Assembly: GCA_017301995.1 (NCBI GenBank)
Contig: JAFLEH010000018.1
Span: 1-64,000 of the forward strand
Direction: 5' to 3'
Source of the DNA: Verrucomicrobiota bacterium
Lineage (GTDB): Bacteria; Verrucomicrobiota; Verrucomicrobiia; Verrucomicrobiales; Akkermansiaceae
DNA length: 64,000 nucleotides
The notes beneath the pieces are model-generated. The model did no database searches. It was not told where the DNA came from and saw only the letters and a program-made list of their open reading frames with translations. How positions within the stretch are numbered: position 1 is the first letter of the stretch; every line of letters starts with the position of its first letter. The position numbers and the translations under genes were made by a program. This document shows positions 51,867 through 58,966 of the stretch, in pieces.

Positions 51867-53339
51867 ATGTATTTGCTCAAGAAAATCTTCCAACTCAGGG
51901 ATTCGGTGAATCCCGACCACGAGAAGCCGTTCCTCGAACACCTCGAGGATCTCCGGATCATGATCACGCGAGTGGTGGTCACTCTCCTGATCGCGATGCT
52001 GGCGTGCTTCACGTTTCAGGAGCGCCTCATGGAAGTCCTCCGCCGCCCGGTGGATCAGGTATGGGAGGCCCAAATCATCGATAAGCTCCCCTCGCCGAAG
52101 GACGGCGCGGCAAAAGCGCTCGATCTGGACACCTGGGAGCACGCCAAGTCCGTCGAACACGCCGTGCTCGGCCTGGACGCCGCCCGCCGCGACGCGTTTT
52201 TCAAGGCCCTCGGCGACGACAACCTCCGTTTCCACGCCGAATCCGTGGCCATTCTCCGCGCCAGCCTCGCGCTGCCGGAGGCCAAGCGTGCCGCGTTCAT
52301 CGAGGCGTTGCCGGATTCCGGCGACATGAAAAAACAGGCCGCCGCACTCCTGAAGAAATCCCCCAGTCCGGAAGTGGACAACCGCGGCAACCTGCGGCTC
52401 ATGTCCGCCCTTCGCCCCACGGAAACCTTCATGCTTTCCATGAAACTGTCGTTCTTCGCCGGGATCGTGGTGTCGTTTCCTCTGCTGCTGATGTACATCC
52501 TCCAGTTCATCCTGCCCGGACTCCACAACCATGAGAAAAAGGTGCTTTGGCCGTCGCTGGCGATCGGCTTCGGACTGTTCCTCGGCGGCGTGTTCTTCGC
52601 CTATTATGGGGTGCTGCCCCGCGCGCTCGGTTTCTTCTACGAGTGGAGCGCCAAACTAGGTGTGTCCAACGACTGGCGAATCGGCGAATACATCACCTTC
52701 GCCACCCAGTTCACGCTGCTCTTCGGCCTCTCGTTCGAACTGCCGGTGGTGGTCATGGTGCTGGTCAAACTCGGCCTGCTGACCTACGACACCATGTCGA
52801 AAACCCGGTCCTACGCGATCGTCGCGATTTTCGTGGCCGCCGCCATCCTCACCCCCACGCCGGACGTTTTCACCCTCAGCCTGATGGCGCTGCCGATGGT
52901 GGTGCTCTACGAAATCTGCATCTGGCTGGCATGGTTCCACGCCCGCAAGGAACGTCAGGCCGAGGAAGCCGAGGCCCGCGAACGCGAGGAATGGCGAAAA
53001 TCCCGCGCCGCCGCAGGTCTGCCGGCCACCGAGGAAACTCCCGAGGATTCCTCCTCCGACGACGATCACCGCGATCCTCCATCCGACGCCACGCCCGCCG
53101 ACGCCGAAGCCACCGTGGAATCCGGCGACCACGGATGGCAGGCGGAATATCCCGACCTCACACCTATCGACCATCCGGTCGATCCTCCCTATCAGGCGGA
53201 TCCTTACGAACCGTTCGGACCACCGGACGTCTGCCTGAAAGTGGACCTGCCGGACATCCCCGAACCGGAAAAAACCGCCGACCCCGCGGATCCCGCGGAC
53301 ACCGATCCCAAACCGCCCGCCGACCATGGCCGCGCCTAA
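51867..53339 (+). CDS. tatC: Sec-independent translocase subunit TatC, with enlarged periplasmic loop
   Basis: The 490-residue protein carries the TatC core: PFLEHLEDLRIMITR at the N-terminus, TM1 (RVVVTLLIAMLACFTF), the substrate-binding RPTETFMLSMKLSFFAG (~183) and FPLLLMYILQFILPGL. Six helices are predicted. Between TM1 and the PTETF motif there are about 85 more residues than in E. coli TatC (258 aa in all), mostly charged helix (RRDAFFKALGDDNLRFHAES). A ~150-residue acidic, Pro-rich cytoplasmic tail follows TM6. No tatA/B is seen nearby. The downstream gene overlaps its end by 14 nt. Confidence 0.92.
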   Translation: MYLLKKIFQLRDSVNPDHEKPFLEHLEDLRIMITRVVVTLLIAMLACFTFQERLMEVLRRPVDQVWEAQIIDKLPSPKDGAAKALDLDTWEHAKSVEHAVLGLDAARRDAFFKALGDDNLRFHAESVAILRASLALPEAKRAAFIEALPDSGDMKKQAAALLKKSPSPEVDNRGNLRLMSALRPTETFMLSMKLSFFAGIVVSFPLLLMYILQFILPGLHNHEKKVLWPSLAIGFGLFLGGVFFAYYGVLPRALGFFYEWSAKLGVSNDWRIGEYITFATQFTLLFGLSFELPVVVMVLVKLGLLTYDTMSKTRSYAIVAIFVAAAILTPTPDVFTLSLMALPMVVLYEICIWLAWFHARKERQAEEAEAREREEWRKSRAAAGLPATEETPEDSSSDDDHRDPPSDATPADAEATVESGDHGWQAEYPDLTPIDHPVDPPYQADPYEPFGPPDVCLKVDLPDIPEPEKTADPADPADTDPKPPADHGRA

Positions 53340-54174
53340 CGACCCCATCGGAGCCAACGCCCGTTCGCCGTTCGCGGGCTGCATCATTCTCATCCTGGCG
53401 CTGCTGGTGATGGTTTTCCTTGTGGTGTTTTCCACCTGGGGCCTCTTCCGCCAGTTCAACGAGATCGAGAAATTCACCGGCACCAGCCCCAAACCCGTGC
53501 CCCTCGCCAAACTCGAAGGGAACGAGGCCGCGATCAACGCCCTCGCGGAAAAACTGGAGAAATTCCGCCAGGATCTGACCGGGGACGGCGAAGTCCGCCT
53601 CACCCTCACCCCGGAGGAAATCAACCTCGCCATCGCCGCCTACGAGCCGCTCGCCGAACTCCGCCAAACCTTCCACGTCACCGCCGTGGAGAACGGCGCG
53701 CTCAAGATCGCCATCTCGTTCAAAATGAACGGCAAACCCCGCATGGCCCGCAGCGACGAACCCGGCATCACCGCCTCCGATCCGCGCTACCTCAATGCCA
53801 CCATGACCGCCACCCCGCGCCTGCTCGGCCGCGAGGTGGTCCTCCAAATCTCATCCATCGATGTGCCCGGCGTCGCCGTCCCGCGCGAGTTCATCGAACA
53901 AATGTCGCCCTACCGCGTCACCGAACGCTACCAAACCCACAAGGTGATCGGCCCGGCCATGGCCAAACTGACATCCGTCACCACCGCCGACGGAGCCGTT
54001 GTATTTGTCCGCAAGCCGGGCGAAACCCCAGCCGATCGCATCTCCGATTCCGACGTCCGCACCGCCACCGGCCGCTTCTTCACCGCCCTTGGCATCGGTG
54101 CCTGCCTGTTCCTCCTGTTCGTCGGCATCATCATCATCATCGGCCTCCGCGCCAAAGCGAAAAGGGGAGCCTAA
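53326..54174 (+). CDS. two-helix membrane protein, 282 aa, overlapping tatC
   Basis: N-terminal membrane helix (GCIILILALLVMVFLVVFST) and a C-terminal one (FFTALGIGACLFLLFVGIII), with a ~190-residue periplasmic domain between them (VRLTLTPEEINLAIAAYEPL, ISSIDVPGVAVPREFIEQMS). I recognise no family. Overlap with the tatC 3' end implies cotranscription and perhaps a linked function. It is not TatA/TatB: there is no amphipathic helix after the first membrane segment. Confidence 0.72.
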   Translation: MAAPNDPIGANARSPFAGCIILILALLVMVFLVVFSTWGLFRQFNEIEKFTGTSPKPVPLAKLEGNEAAINALAEKLEKFRQDLTGDGEVRLTLTPEEINLAIAAYEPLAELRQTFHVTAVENGALKIAISFKMNGKPRMARSDEPGITASDPRYLNATMTATPRLLGREVVLQISSIDVPGVAVPREFIEQMSPYRVTERYQTHKVIGPAMAKLTSVTTADGAVVFVRKPGETPADRISDSDVRTATGRFFTALGIGACLFLLFVGIIIIIGLRAKAKRGA

Positions 54175-54182
54175 TCCGCCCC

Positions 54183-54207
54183 GTAGCCGCGCTCGTGAGA
54201 GCGTGGC
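54183..54207. repeat. extragenic hairpin repeat, copy 1
   Basis: GTAGCCGCGCTCGTGAGAGC then GTGGC: core CGCTC-GTGA-GAGCG closed by GCC/GGC. Copies 2 and 3 are identical over these 25 nt. Confidence 0.9.
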
Positions 54208-54300
54208 TTCCCCCGTGGCTGGGCTAGCCTCGCCCCATCTCAAGGAGCGTGGGCGTCCCCGCCCACATCACCGCGGATCAACCTCCCCCCAGCCGGAAAA

Positions 54301-54340
54301 CTTCACCGCCAAGCCGCCAAGATCGCCAAGGGGATAGAAA
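54301..54340. repeat. CCGCCAAG repeat, copy 1
   Basis: TTCACCGCCAAGCCGCCAAG followed by ATCGCCAAGGGGATAGAA: three units of CCGCCAAG-like sequence. Nearly identical to 54431-54470. Confidence 0.85.
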
Positions 54341-54380
54341 TGCTTGTAGCGGCGATGCCAGAGTATCGCGAATGGCCCCG

Positions 54381-54405
54381 TAGCCGCGCTCGTGAGAGCG
54401 TGGCT
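54381..54405. repeat. extragenic hairpin repeat, copy 2
   Basis: Same 25 nt as 54183-54207, extended on the right by TCCCCAGGCTCCCGC, which is also nearly shared by copy 3. Confidence 0.9.
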
Positions 54406-54430
54406 CCCCAGGCTCCCGCTTGCCGAAGAG

Positions 54431-54470
54431 ATTCACCGCCAAGCCGCCAAGATCGCGAAGGGGATAGAAG
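54431..54470. repeat. CCGCCAAG repeat, copy 2
   Basis: Differs from 54301-54340 by few bases (ATCGCGAAG for ATCGCCAAG). The flanks also match in part, so the block of hairpin and CCGCCAAG repeat may have duplicated together. Confidence 0.85.
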
Positions 54471-54501
54471 ATCGTGGATGGTGGAAAAGCGCATGCCCTC
54501 C

Positions 54502-54531
54502 CTAATAACCACTAACAAATAACCAATAACC
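54502..54531. repeat. short-period repeat, AACCAATAACC type
   Basis: TAATAACCACTAACAAATAACC then AATAACC: 6-8 bp units of TAACCA/TAACAAA. Confidence 0.7.
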
Positions 54532-54549
54532 GCGGCGCAGCCGCCCCCC

Positions 54550-54574
54550 GTAGCCGCGCTCGTGAGAGCGTGGC
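54550..54574. repeat. extragenic hairpin repeat, copy 3
   Basis: Identical 25 nt to copies 1 and 2, followed by ATCCCCAGGCACCCGC as a variant of the copy-2 flank. Confidence 0.9.
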
Positions 54575-54659
54575 ATCCCCAGGCACCCGCATGCCCACTC
54601 CCATCCACCTTCTCACGAAGGCGGCTGCCTTCACTTATTCCCAAAGGCGCGGGCCACGT

Positions 54660-54818
54660 TCACCCCGTAATTTCCTTCACCTTTCGTAACCGTAGCGATC
54701 TTCTCCGCGTCGTAGCATCATGCACGAGCTTACCGTTTGACATTATGATCAGGTCCACCGGCAAGAGCGATCTCCACGAATCGGTTAACCCCGCAATAGA
54801 ACCGGTATATTGATGCAT
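54660..54818 (-). CDS. small ORF just downstream of tRNA-Val (52 aa, tentative)
   Basis: ATG-started 52-codon leftward frame, with SIAGLTDSWRSLLPVDLIIM in the middle and a basic tail TTRRRSLRLRKVKE. It lies in AT-richer DNA directly 3' of the tRNA gene on the same strand. The even mix of residues makes it more protein-like than shadows nearby, but no family is recognised. It might be a relic of an integrated element. Confidence 0.25.
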   Translation of the reverse strand: MHQYTGSIAGLTDSWRSLLPVDLIIMSNGKLVHDATTRRRSLRLRKVKEITG

Positions 54819-54875
54819 TTCCGTGCACCTGAGAACCACTCAAATGAGCAGCATTCTACTCATTCGATAGGTCAG

Positions 54876-54914
54876 AACCCATTGATTCTAAGTGAATTAT
54901 CGCCTAAATGGGTT
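54876..54914. other. 8-bp inverted repeat 3' of tRNA-Val
   Basis: AACCCATT (54876-54883) and AATGGGTT (54907-54914) are perfect arms around 23 nt, within 50 nt of the tRNA 3' end. It could form a processing or termination stem or an attachment-site relic; there is no T-run. Confidence 0.35.
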
Positions 54915-54924
54915 AGGGGATGAG

Positions 54925-54999
54925 TGGTGCGCGCTGCAGGGTTCGAACCTGCGACCCCATCCGTGTGAAGGATGTGCTCTACCACTGAGCTAAGCGCGC
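54925..54999 (-). tRNA. tRNA-Val (anticodon CAC)
   Basis: The leftward 75 nt fold as a cloverleaf: acceptor GCGCGCT pairing with AGCGCGC, D-arm TAGCTCAGTGGTAGAGC, anticodon stem CATCC/GGATG around loop TTCACAC (anticodon CAC), T-arm GCAGGTTCGAACCCTGC, and encoded CCA after discriminator A. Confidence 0.96.
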
Positions 55000-55167
55000 G
55001 TTTTCCATGGACGCCGGGGAAATCCGGTCGGCGGGACGGGAGTTTTGGGCGGACGCCGGGGGCTTGGCAAGCATTAAGGTGCGTCGGATGGAAAATTTTT
55101 CCGGTTTTCGGGGTTTCACACGGGAGGCTGGCGGGCCATACTGGGGCCCGCCCTTGACCGCCGATCC

Positions 55168-57057
55168 GTGTCCCAGATTTCAAAAGAAAGCATCGAAAAG
55201 ATCCTGGCCGCGACCAACATCGTGGACCTGATCGGCTCGTATATCCCCTTGAAAAAGGCCGGAATCGCCTACAAGGCGTGCTGCCCGTTCCATCACGAGA
55301 AGACGCCGTCGTTCACCGTCAATCCGAACCGGCAGACGTTCAAATGCTTCGGCTGCGGCAAGGGCGGCGACGCGCTGACCTTCGTGCGGGAATACGAAAA
55401 CCTGCCGTTTTCCGACGCCGTCCGGCGGTTGGCGGCGAGGGCGGGGATGGTGGTGGAGGAGGAAATCCCCGATCCCGAGGCCGACCGGGCGCGCAAAATC
55501 CGCGGTCGGTTGATGGATCTGCACCGCGAGGCGGCGGCGTTTTTCCACGAGCGGCTGCTCAAGGATCCGGACGCCCGCCACGCGCGGGATTATCTCAAGT
55601 CGCGCGGATTCGGCCGGGAAATGGCGGAACGCTGGACGGTCGGCTGGATGCCGGAAAACCCGAGGGCGTTCCTCGACTGGGCGAAGTCGAAGAACTATAC
55701 CGGCCGCGAGTTGGTGGATTCCGGGATATGCTATCTGCGGGAGGAAAACGTGCCGACCTCCGGGCTGCGCGTCCGTTTCCGCGACAGGCTGATGTTTTGC
55801 ATCCGCAACGAGTTGGGCGATGTGATTGCGTTCAGTGGCAGGCAGCTCCGCGACGATCCGAACAGTGGAAAATACGTCAACTCACCGGAGACCGCGCTTT
55901 TCAGGAAATCCAACGTGCTGTTCGCGCTCGACCGCGCGAAGAAACCGATCCTCAAGGAAAAGTGCGCGCTGCTCTGTGAGGGGCAGATCGACGCGATCGT
56001 CTGCCACGAGCAGGGCATCGAGCACGCGCTGGCTCCGCTCGGCACGGCATTCACCCAGCAGCACGCGCGTCTGCTGCGGCGCTACACCCAGAGCGTTCTG
56101 TTATGTTATGATGCCGACAAGGCCGGGATCGCCGCTTCCGAACGCGTGTTCCGCGAGTTGGTGGCGGAAGGGATGTCGGCTAGAATCGTCGAGATGCCCG
56201 CCGGCGATGATCCGGATTCGTTCATCCGCTCCCACGGAGCCGACGCGTTCCGCGGGTTGTTGGAAAAGGCGGGCGATTTCTTCGATTTCAAACTCGGCAG
56301 GGCGAGGATCGACGGGCGGATGGAGTCCGCGGCCGACCGCCGGGCCGTGGCCGGTGAATGCGTGGGGCTGCTCGCTGCCATGAGCGACGAGGTCGCTCGC
56401 GACCATCAGATCCAGGTGGTGGCCACCCACCTTCAGCTTGCGGTGAGCGCCGTGCGCGATGCGGTGGCCAAGGCGCTCAAAAAGCCCCGGCCCGCGTCGG
56501 TTGAGGATGTCAGGAGCGACGATCCCGCCGGGGAGATTCTGCCCACCGCTCTGCACCGGGTCGTGGGATTTCTTTGCCATTTGGCGCTTTCATCCGGTCC
56601 GGCCCAGCATTTTCTGGCGGAGCAGTTCGAGTGCCTCCACGAGGCGATGCCATGGCTGGAGGGGATCCCGCTCGTCGAGCGGATTCTCGCCGCGGGGCCG
56701 GACGCATCATCTCCGGCGGCGGTGAACGCGTTTCTCGCCACGCTCCCGGAGGCGGATCGCATGGCGCTCAGCGCCACGGAGAGCCATGATCTGGAAGGCA
56801 TGCCGGAAGATGGACTACAAGCCGCCGAACACGCTTTGGCCATGTTGTCCGGGATAGTCCTGCAACGCCGCGACGCAAGGGTGAAAGCCGACCTCAAACA
56901 ACCGGGGCTTTCGCCCGAGCGGGTGCGCGAATTGATCGAGGAAACCAAGGAAATCAGCGCCCTGATGCGGGGCATCGGGTATCGTACCGAGTTCGATGAC
57001 GAACTTCCGCCTTCCACCTATCGGGAGAAGCCCAAGCCCAAGTGGGGCAGAGGGTGA
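55168..57057 (+). CDS. dnaG: DNA primase DnaG
   Basis: 629 residues, GTG start. Synthesises RNA primers at the replication fork. The zinc ribbon has Cys39, His42, Cys60 and Cys63 (CCPFHHEKTPSF and FKCFGCGKGGD). The catalytic TOPRIM domain has Glu in LLCEGQIDAI (~270) and the DxD pair in CYDADKAG (~314). RNA-polymerase-domain marks LKSRGFGREMAERW, GRIR-like RVRFRDRLMFCI and FSGRQL are present. The C-terminal helicase-binding region is divergent, with a charged end. Usual neighbours rpsU and rpoD are not beside it. Confidence 0.95.
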   Translation: MSQISKESIEKILAATNIVDLIGSYIPLKKAGIAYKACCPFHHEKTPSFTVNPNRQTFKCFGCGKGGDALTFVREYENLPFSDAVRRLAARAGMVVEEEIPDPEADRARKIRGRLMDLHREAAAFFHERLLKDPDARHARDYLKSRGFGREMAERWTVGWMPENPRAFLDWAKSKNYTGRELVDSGICYLREENVPTSGLRVRFRDRLMFCIRNELGDVIAFSGRQLRDDPNSGKYVNSPETALFRKSNVLFALDRAKKPILKEKCALLCEGQIDAIVCHEQGIEHALAPLGTAFTQQHARLLRRYTQSVLLCYDADKAGIAASERVFRELVAEGMSARIVEMPAGDDPDSFIRSHGADAFRGLLEKAGDFFDFKLGRARIDGRMESAADRRAVAGECVGLLAAMSDEVARDHQIQVVATHLQLAVSAVRDAVAKALKKPRPASVEDVRSDDPAGEILPTALHRVVGFLCHLALSSGPAQHFLAEQFECLHEAMPWLEGIPLVERILAAGPDASSPAAVNAFLATLPEADRMALSATESHDLEGMPEDGLQAAEHALAMLSGIVLQRRDARVKADLKQPGLSPERVRELIEETKEISALMRGIGYRTEFDDELPPSTYREKPKPKWGRG

Positions 57058-57100
57058 GGTGCTTCGGGAAAGTGGCGGTACCCTTCCGGAGGGCGTCCAT

Positions 57101-57140
57101 CGCGATTTCCGCTAAAAATCCGCGAAAATCACGGGATGCG
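57101..57140. repeat. short-period repeat, CGCGAAAAT type
   Basis: GCGATTTCCGCTAAAAATCC and GCGAAAATCACGG repeat an approximately 10-bp GCGA/AAATC theme in the spacer between dnaG and the PEP-CTERM gene. Confidence 0.4.
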
Positions 57141-57206
57141 GCTTATGCGCCATGAGCCTCGGGGATTGGCCCTTTGGATCACCTTTCCTTATCCCACCGA
57201 AAATCC

Positions 57207-58895
57207 ATGAAGCCCCACCAAGCCCTCCGCATTTCCTCCCTCATTCCGACGTTGGCCGCCGGGATCGTTTCCAACGCGTTCGCGGCCGACCTGTACTGGG
57301 ACGCGAATGGGGCCACTTCCGGAACCGGAAACAGTGGAACAACAACTTCCGTAAACACCTGGAGCAACGTAAACACCTGGCATAGCGGTTCGGCTACCGG
57401 CACACTTCGAAGTTGGGTCAATGGCAATACTGCCGTCTTGGGTGGAACCGCAGGCACGATCACTCTCAGCACCACTCCGGCCATTGGACAAATCCGGTTT
57501 CTGACCAGTGGCTACAGCGTTGGGGCCGCAGCTGCCGGGCCGATTTCTTTCAGTGGCAGCTACAGTGATTCGGTCCCAACCATCGACACCTCGGGCGGCA
57601 CTTTGGTTTCCGGCAAGTTTGACGCCACCGTTAGCGCGAAAATCACCGGCACGCCGGCTGGGGGTGTGGTGATCAAGGACATCAATAATATAACACCCCC
57701 CTCCACTTCAGGCAGGGTCTATCTTAACAACGCCGCGAACAGCGACTTCACGGGTGATGTAACCATACTCAGCGGTAACCTGCACGTTCTTTCGAATCTG
57801 GGTGTTCCCAGCAACAAGATAATCCTCAAAGGCGGGGCGCTCTATGGCAATGCCGCGACCACTTATACGATCACGCGGACCGTCGAAGTCGCGGCTAACA
57901 GCGGAATAGGCACCCGTGGTGCTGCCGGAACGTCCATATGGGACTTCACGGGACCAATCACCGGTTCAGCCAACCTAACCCGATATGGTGGCACTGAAAC
58001 CAGTGCCGTCAATGTGAACCTGAAAGGTGATATGTCCGGATTCTCCGGGACCTTTGAGAACATCGGAGCCAGTAACACAGGATATGTTTCAATCGAAACA
58101 ACCTCCACCAGCGCCGGAGCATGGAAGCTCACCAGCGGCACGGTGCGTCTCAACACCACGAGCGACACCCACATTGCCAATGGCACGGGCAAGAGCGATC
58201 TGGTGATCAACGGCGGGACTCTCGACATGAACGGGAAATCGGAAACGATCAATGGTCTCTCAGGCATCGGCGGCGTGATCCAGAACCAACTCGCGGCCAC
58301 CGTTTCCACGCTGACCCTTGGCGACGGCGACGCGACCGCGTCGTATTCCGGAACCATCCGCGACAACGGCGGCACCGGCGGGACGGTTGCTCTAACGAAA
58401 ACCGGCGGCGGCGTGCAGACCCTCGGCGGCACCAGCACCTACACGGGCGACACCTTGGTTTCCGGTGGAACCCTGTTGGTGAGCGGGGCTCTCGGAAACA
58501 CGGCGGTCACGGTCGGAACCGACGCGCGCATTGGCGGCGGCGGAACCTTGGGAGGAACGCTCCATTTCGATGCCGGCGCGGAGTTCCAATTCAGCACCAC
58601 CCAGACTCTAACAGTGAATGGCGCTGCGGTCACCTTCGGCGGGTTCTCGATCGCCGACATCGCCGGACTGGACAGCACGGCAGACAACGGCACCTACACG
58701 CTGATTGGCGGGACAGCCTTGGTTTCCACCACAAACCTTGCGAACGTCGGATTTGCCAACGCCTATGACCTCGGCAATGGCAAGGCCGCGTTTTTCGAGA
58801 TCGGCAGCCTGAAGGTGACCGTGGTTCCCGAGCCCGGCGCGTTTCTGCTAGGCGGTCTCGAGTTGATGGGATTCCTGCGTCGGCGCCGCGCTTGA
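57207..58895 (+). CDS. PEP-CTERM protein with PATR beta-strand repeats, 562 aa
   Basis: The start at 57207 gives a signal peptide (ISSLIPTLAAGIVSNAFA). The body is low-charge, Gly/Thr/Ser-rich and beta-helical, with PATR units such as GGVQTLGGTSTYTGDTLVSG and GTFENIGASNTGYVSIETTS. The end is the PEP-CTERM sorting signal: VPEPGAFLLGG, a hydrophobic stretch LELMGF and LRRRRA. PEP-CTERM proteins are processed by exosortase (EpsH/XrtA-type) and often associate with exopolysaccharide. No exosortase is in the window. Confidence 0.92.
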   Translation: MKPHQALRISSLIPTLAAGIVSNAFAADLYWDANGATSGTGNSGTTTSVNTWSNVNTWHSGSATGTLRSWVNGNTAVLGGTAGTITLSTTPAIGQIRFLTSGYSVGAAAAGPISFSGSYSDSVPTIDTSGGTLVSGKFDATVSAKITGTPAGGVVIKDINNITPPSTSGRVYLNNAANSDFTGDVTILSGNLHVLSNLGVPSNKIILKGGALYGNAATTYTITRTVEVAANSGIGTRGAAGTSIWDFTGPITGSANLTRYGGTETSAVNVNLKGDMSGFSGTFENIGASNTGYVSIETTSTSAGAWKLTSGTVRLNTTSDTHIANGTGKSDLVINGGTLDMNGKSETINGLSGIGGVIQNQLAATVSTLTLGDGDATASYSGTIRDNGGTGGTVALTKTGGGVQTLGGTSTYTGDTLVSGGTLLVSGALGNTAVTVGTDARIGGGGTLGGTLHFDAGAEFQFSTTQTLTVNGAAVTFGGFSIADIAGLDSTADNGTYTLIGGTALVSTTNLANVGFANAYDLGNGKAAFFEIGSLKVTVVPEPGAFLLGGLELMGFLRRRRA

Positions 58896-58966
58896 AGGGG
58901 GCTCCGACGGGTCACCGGGCGGCATCGGGAGTGACAAACCTGCCTCGCAATCCGCGTAGCACACCT

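Larger units (their letters stand above)
54175..54659. other. repeat-rich intergenic spacer
   Basis: Nearly 500 nt without a supported gene, carrying three hairpin repeats, two copies of a CCGCCAAG repeat and an AACCAATAACC repeat, listed separately. Confidence 0.7.

Noticed and set aside
53326..54174. TatA/TatB gene next to tatC
   Set aside because: The protein has two membrane helices and a periplasmic domain, with no amphipathic helix after the first.
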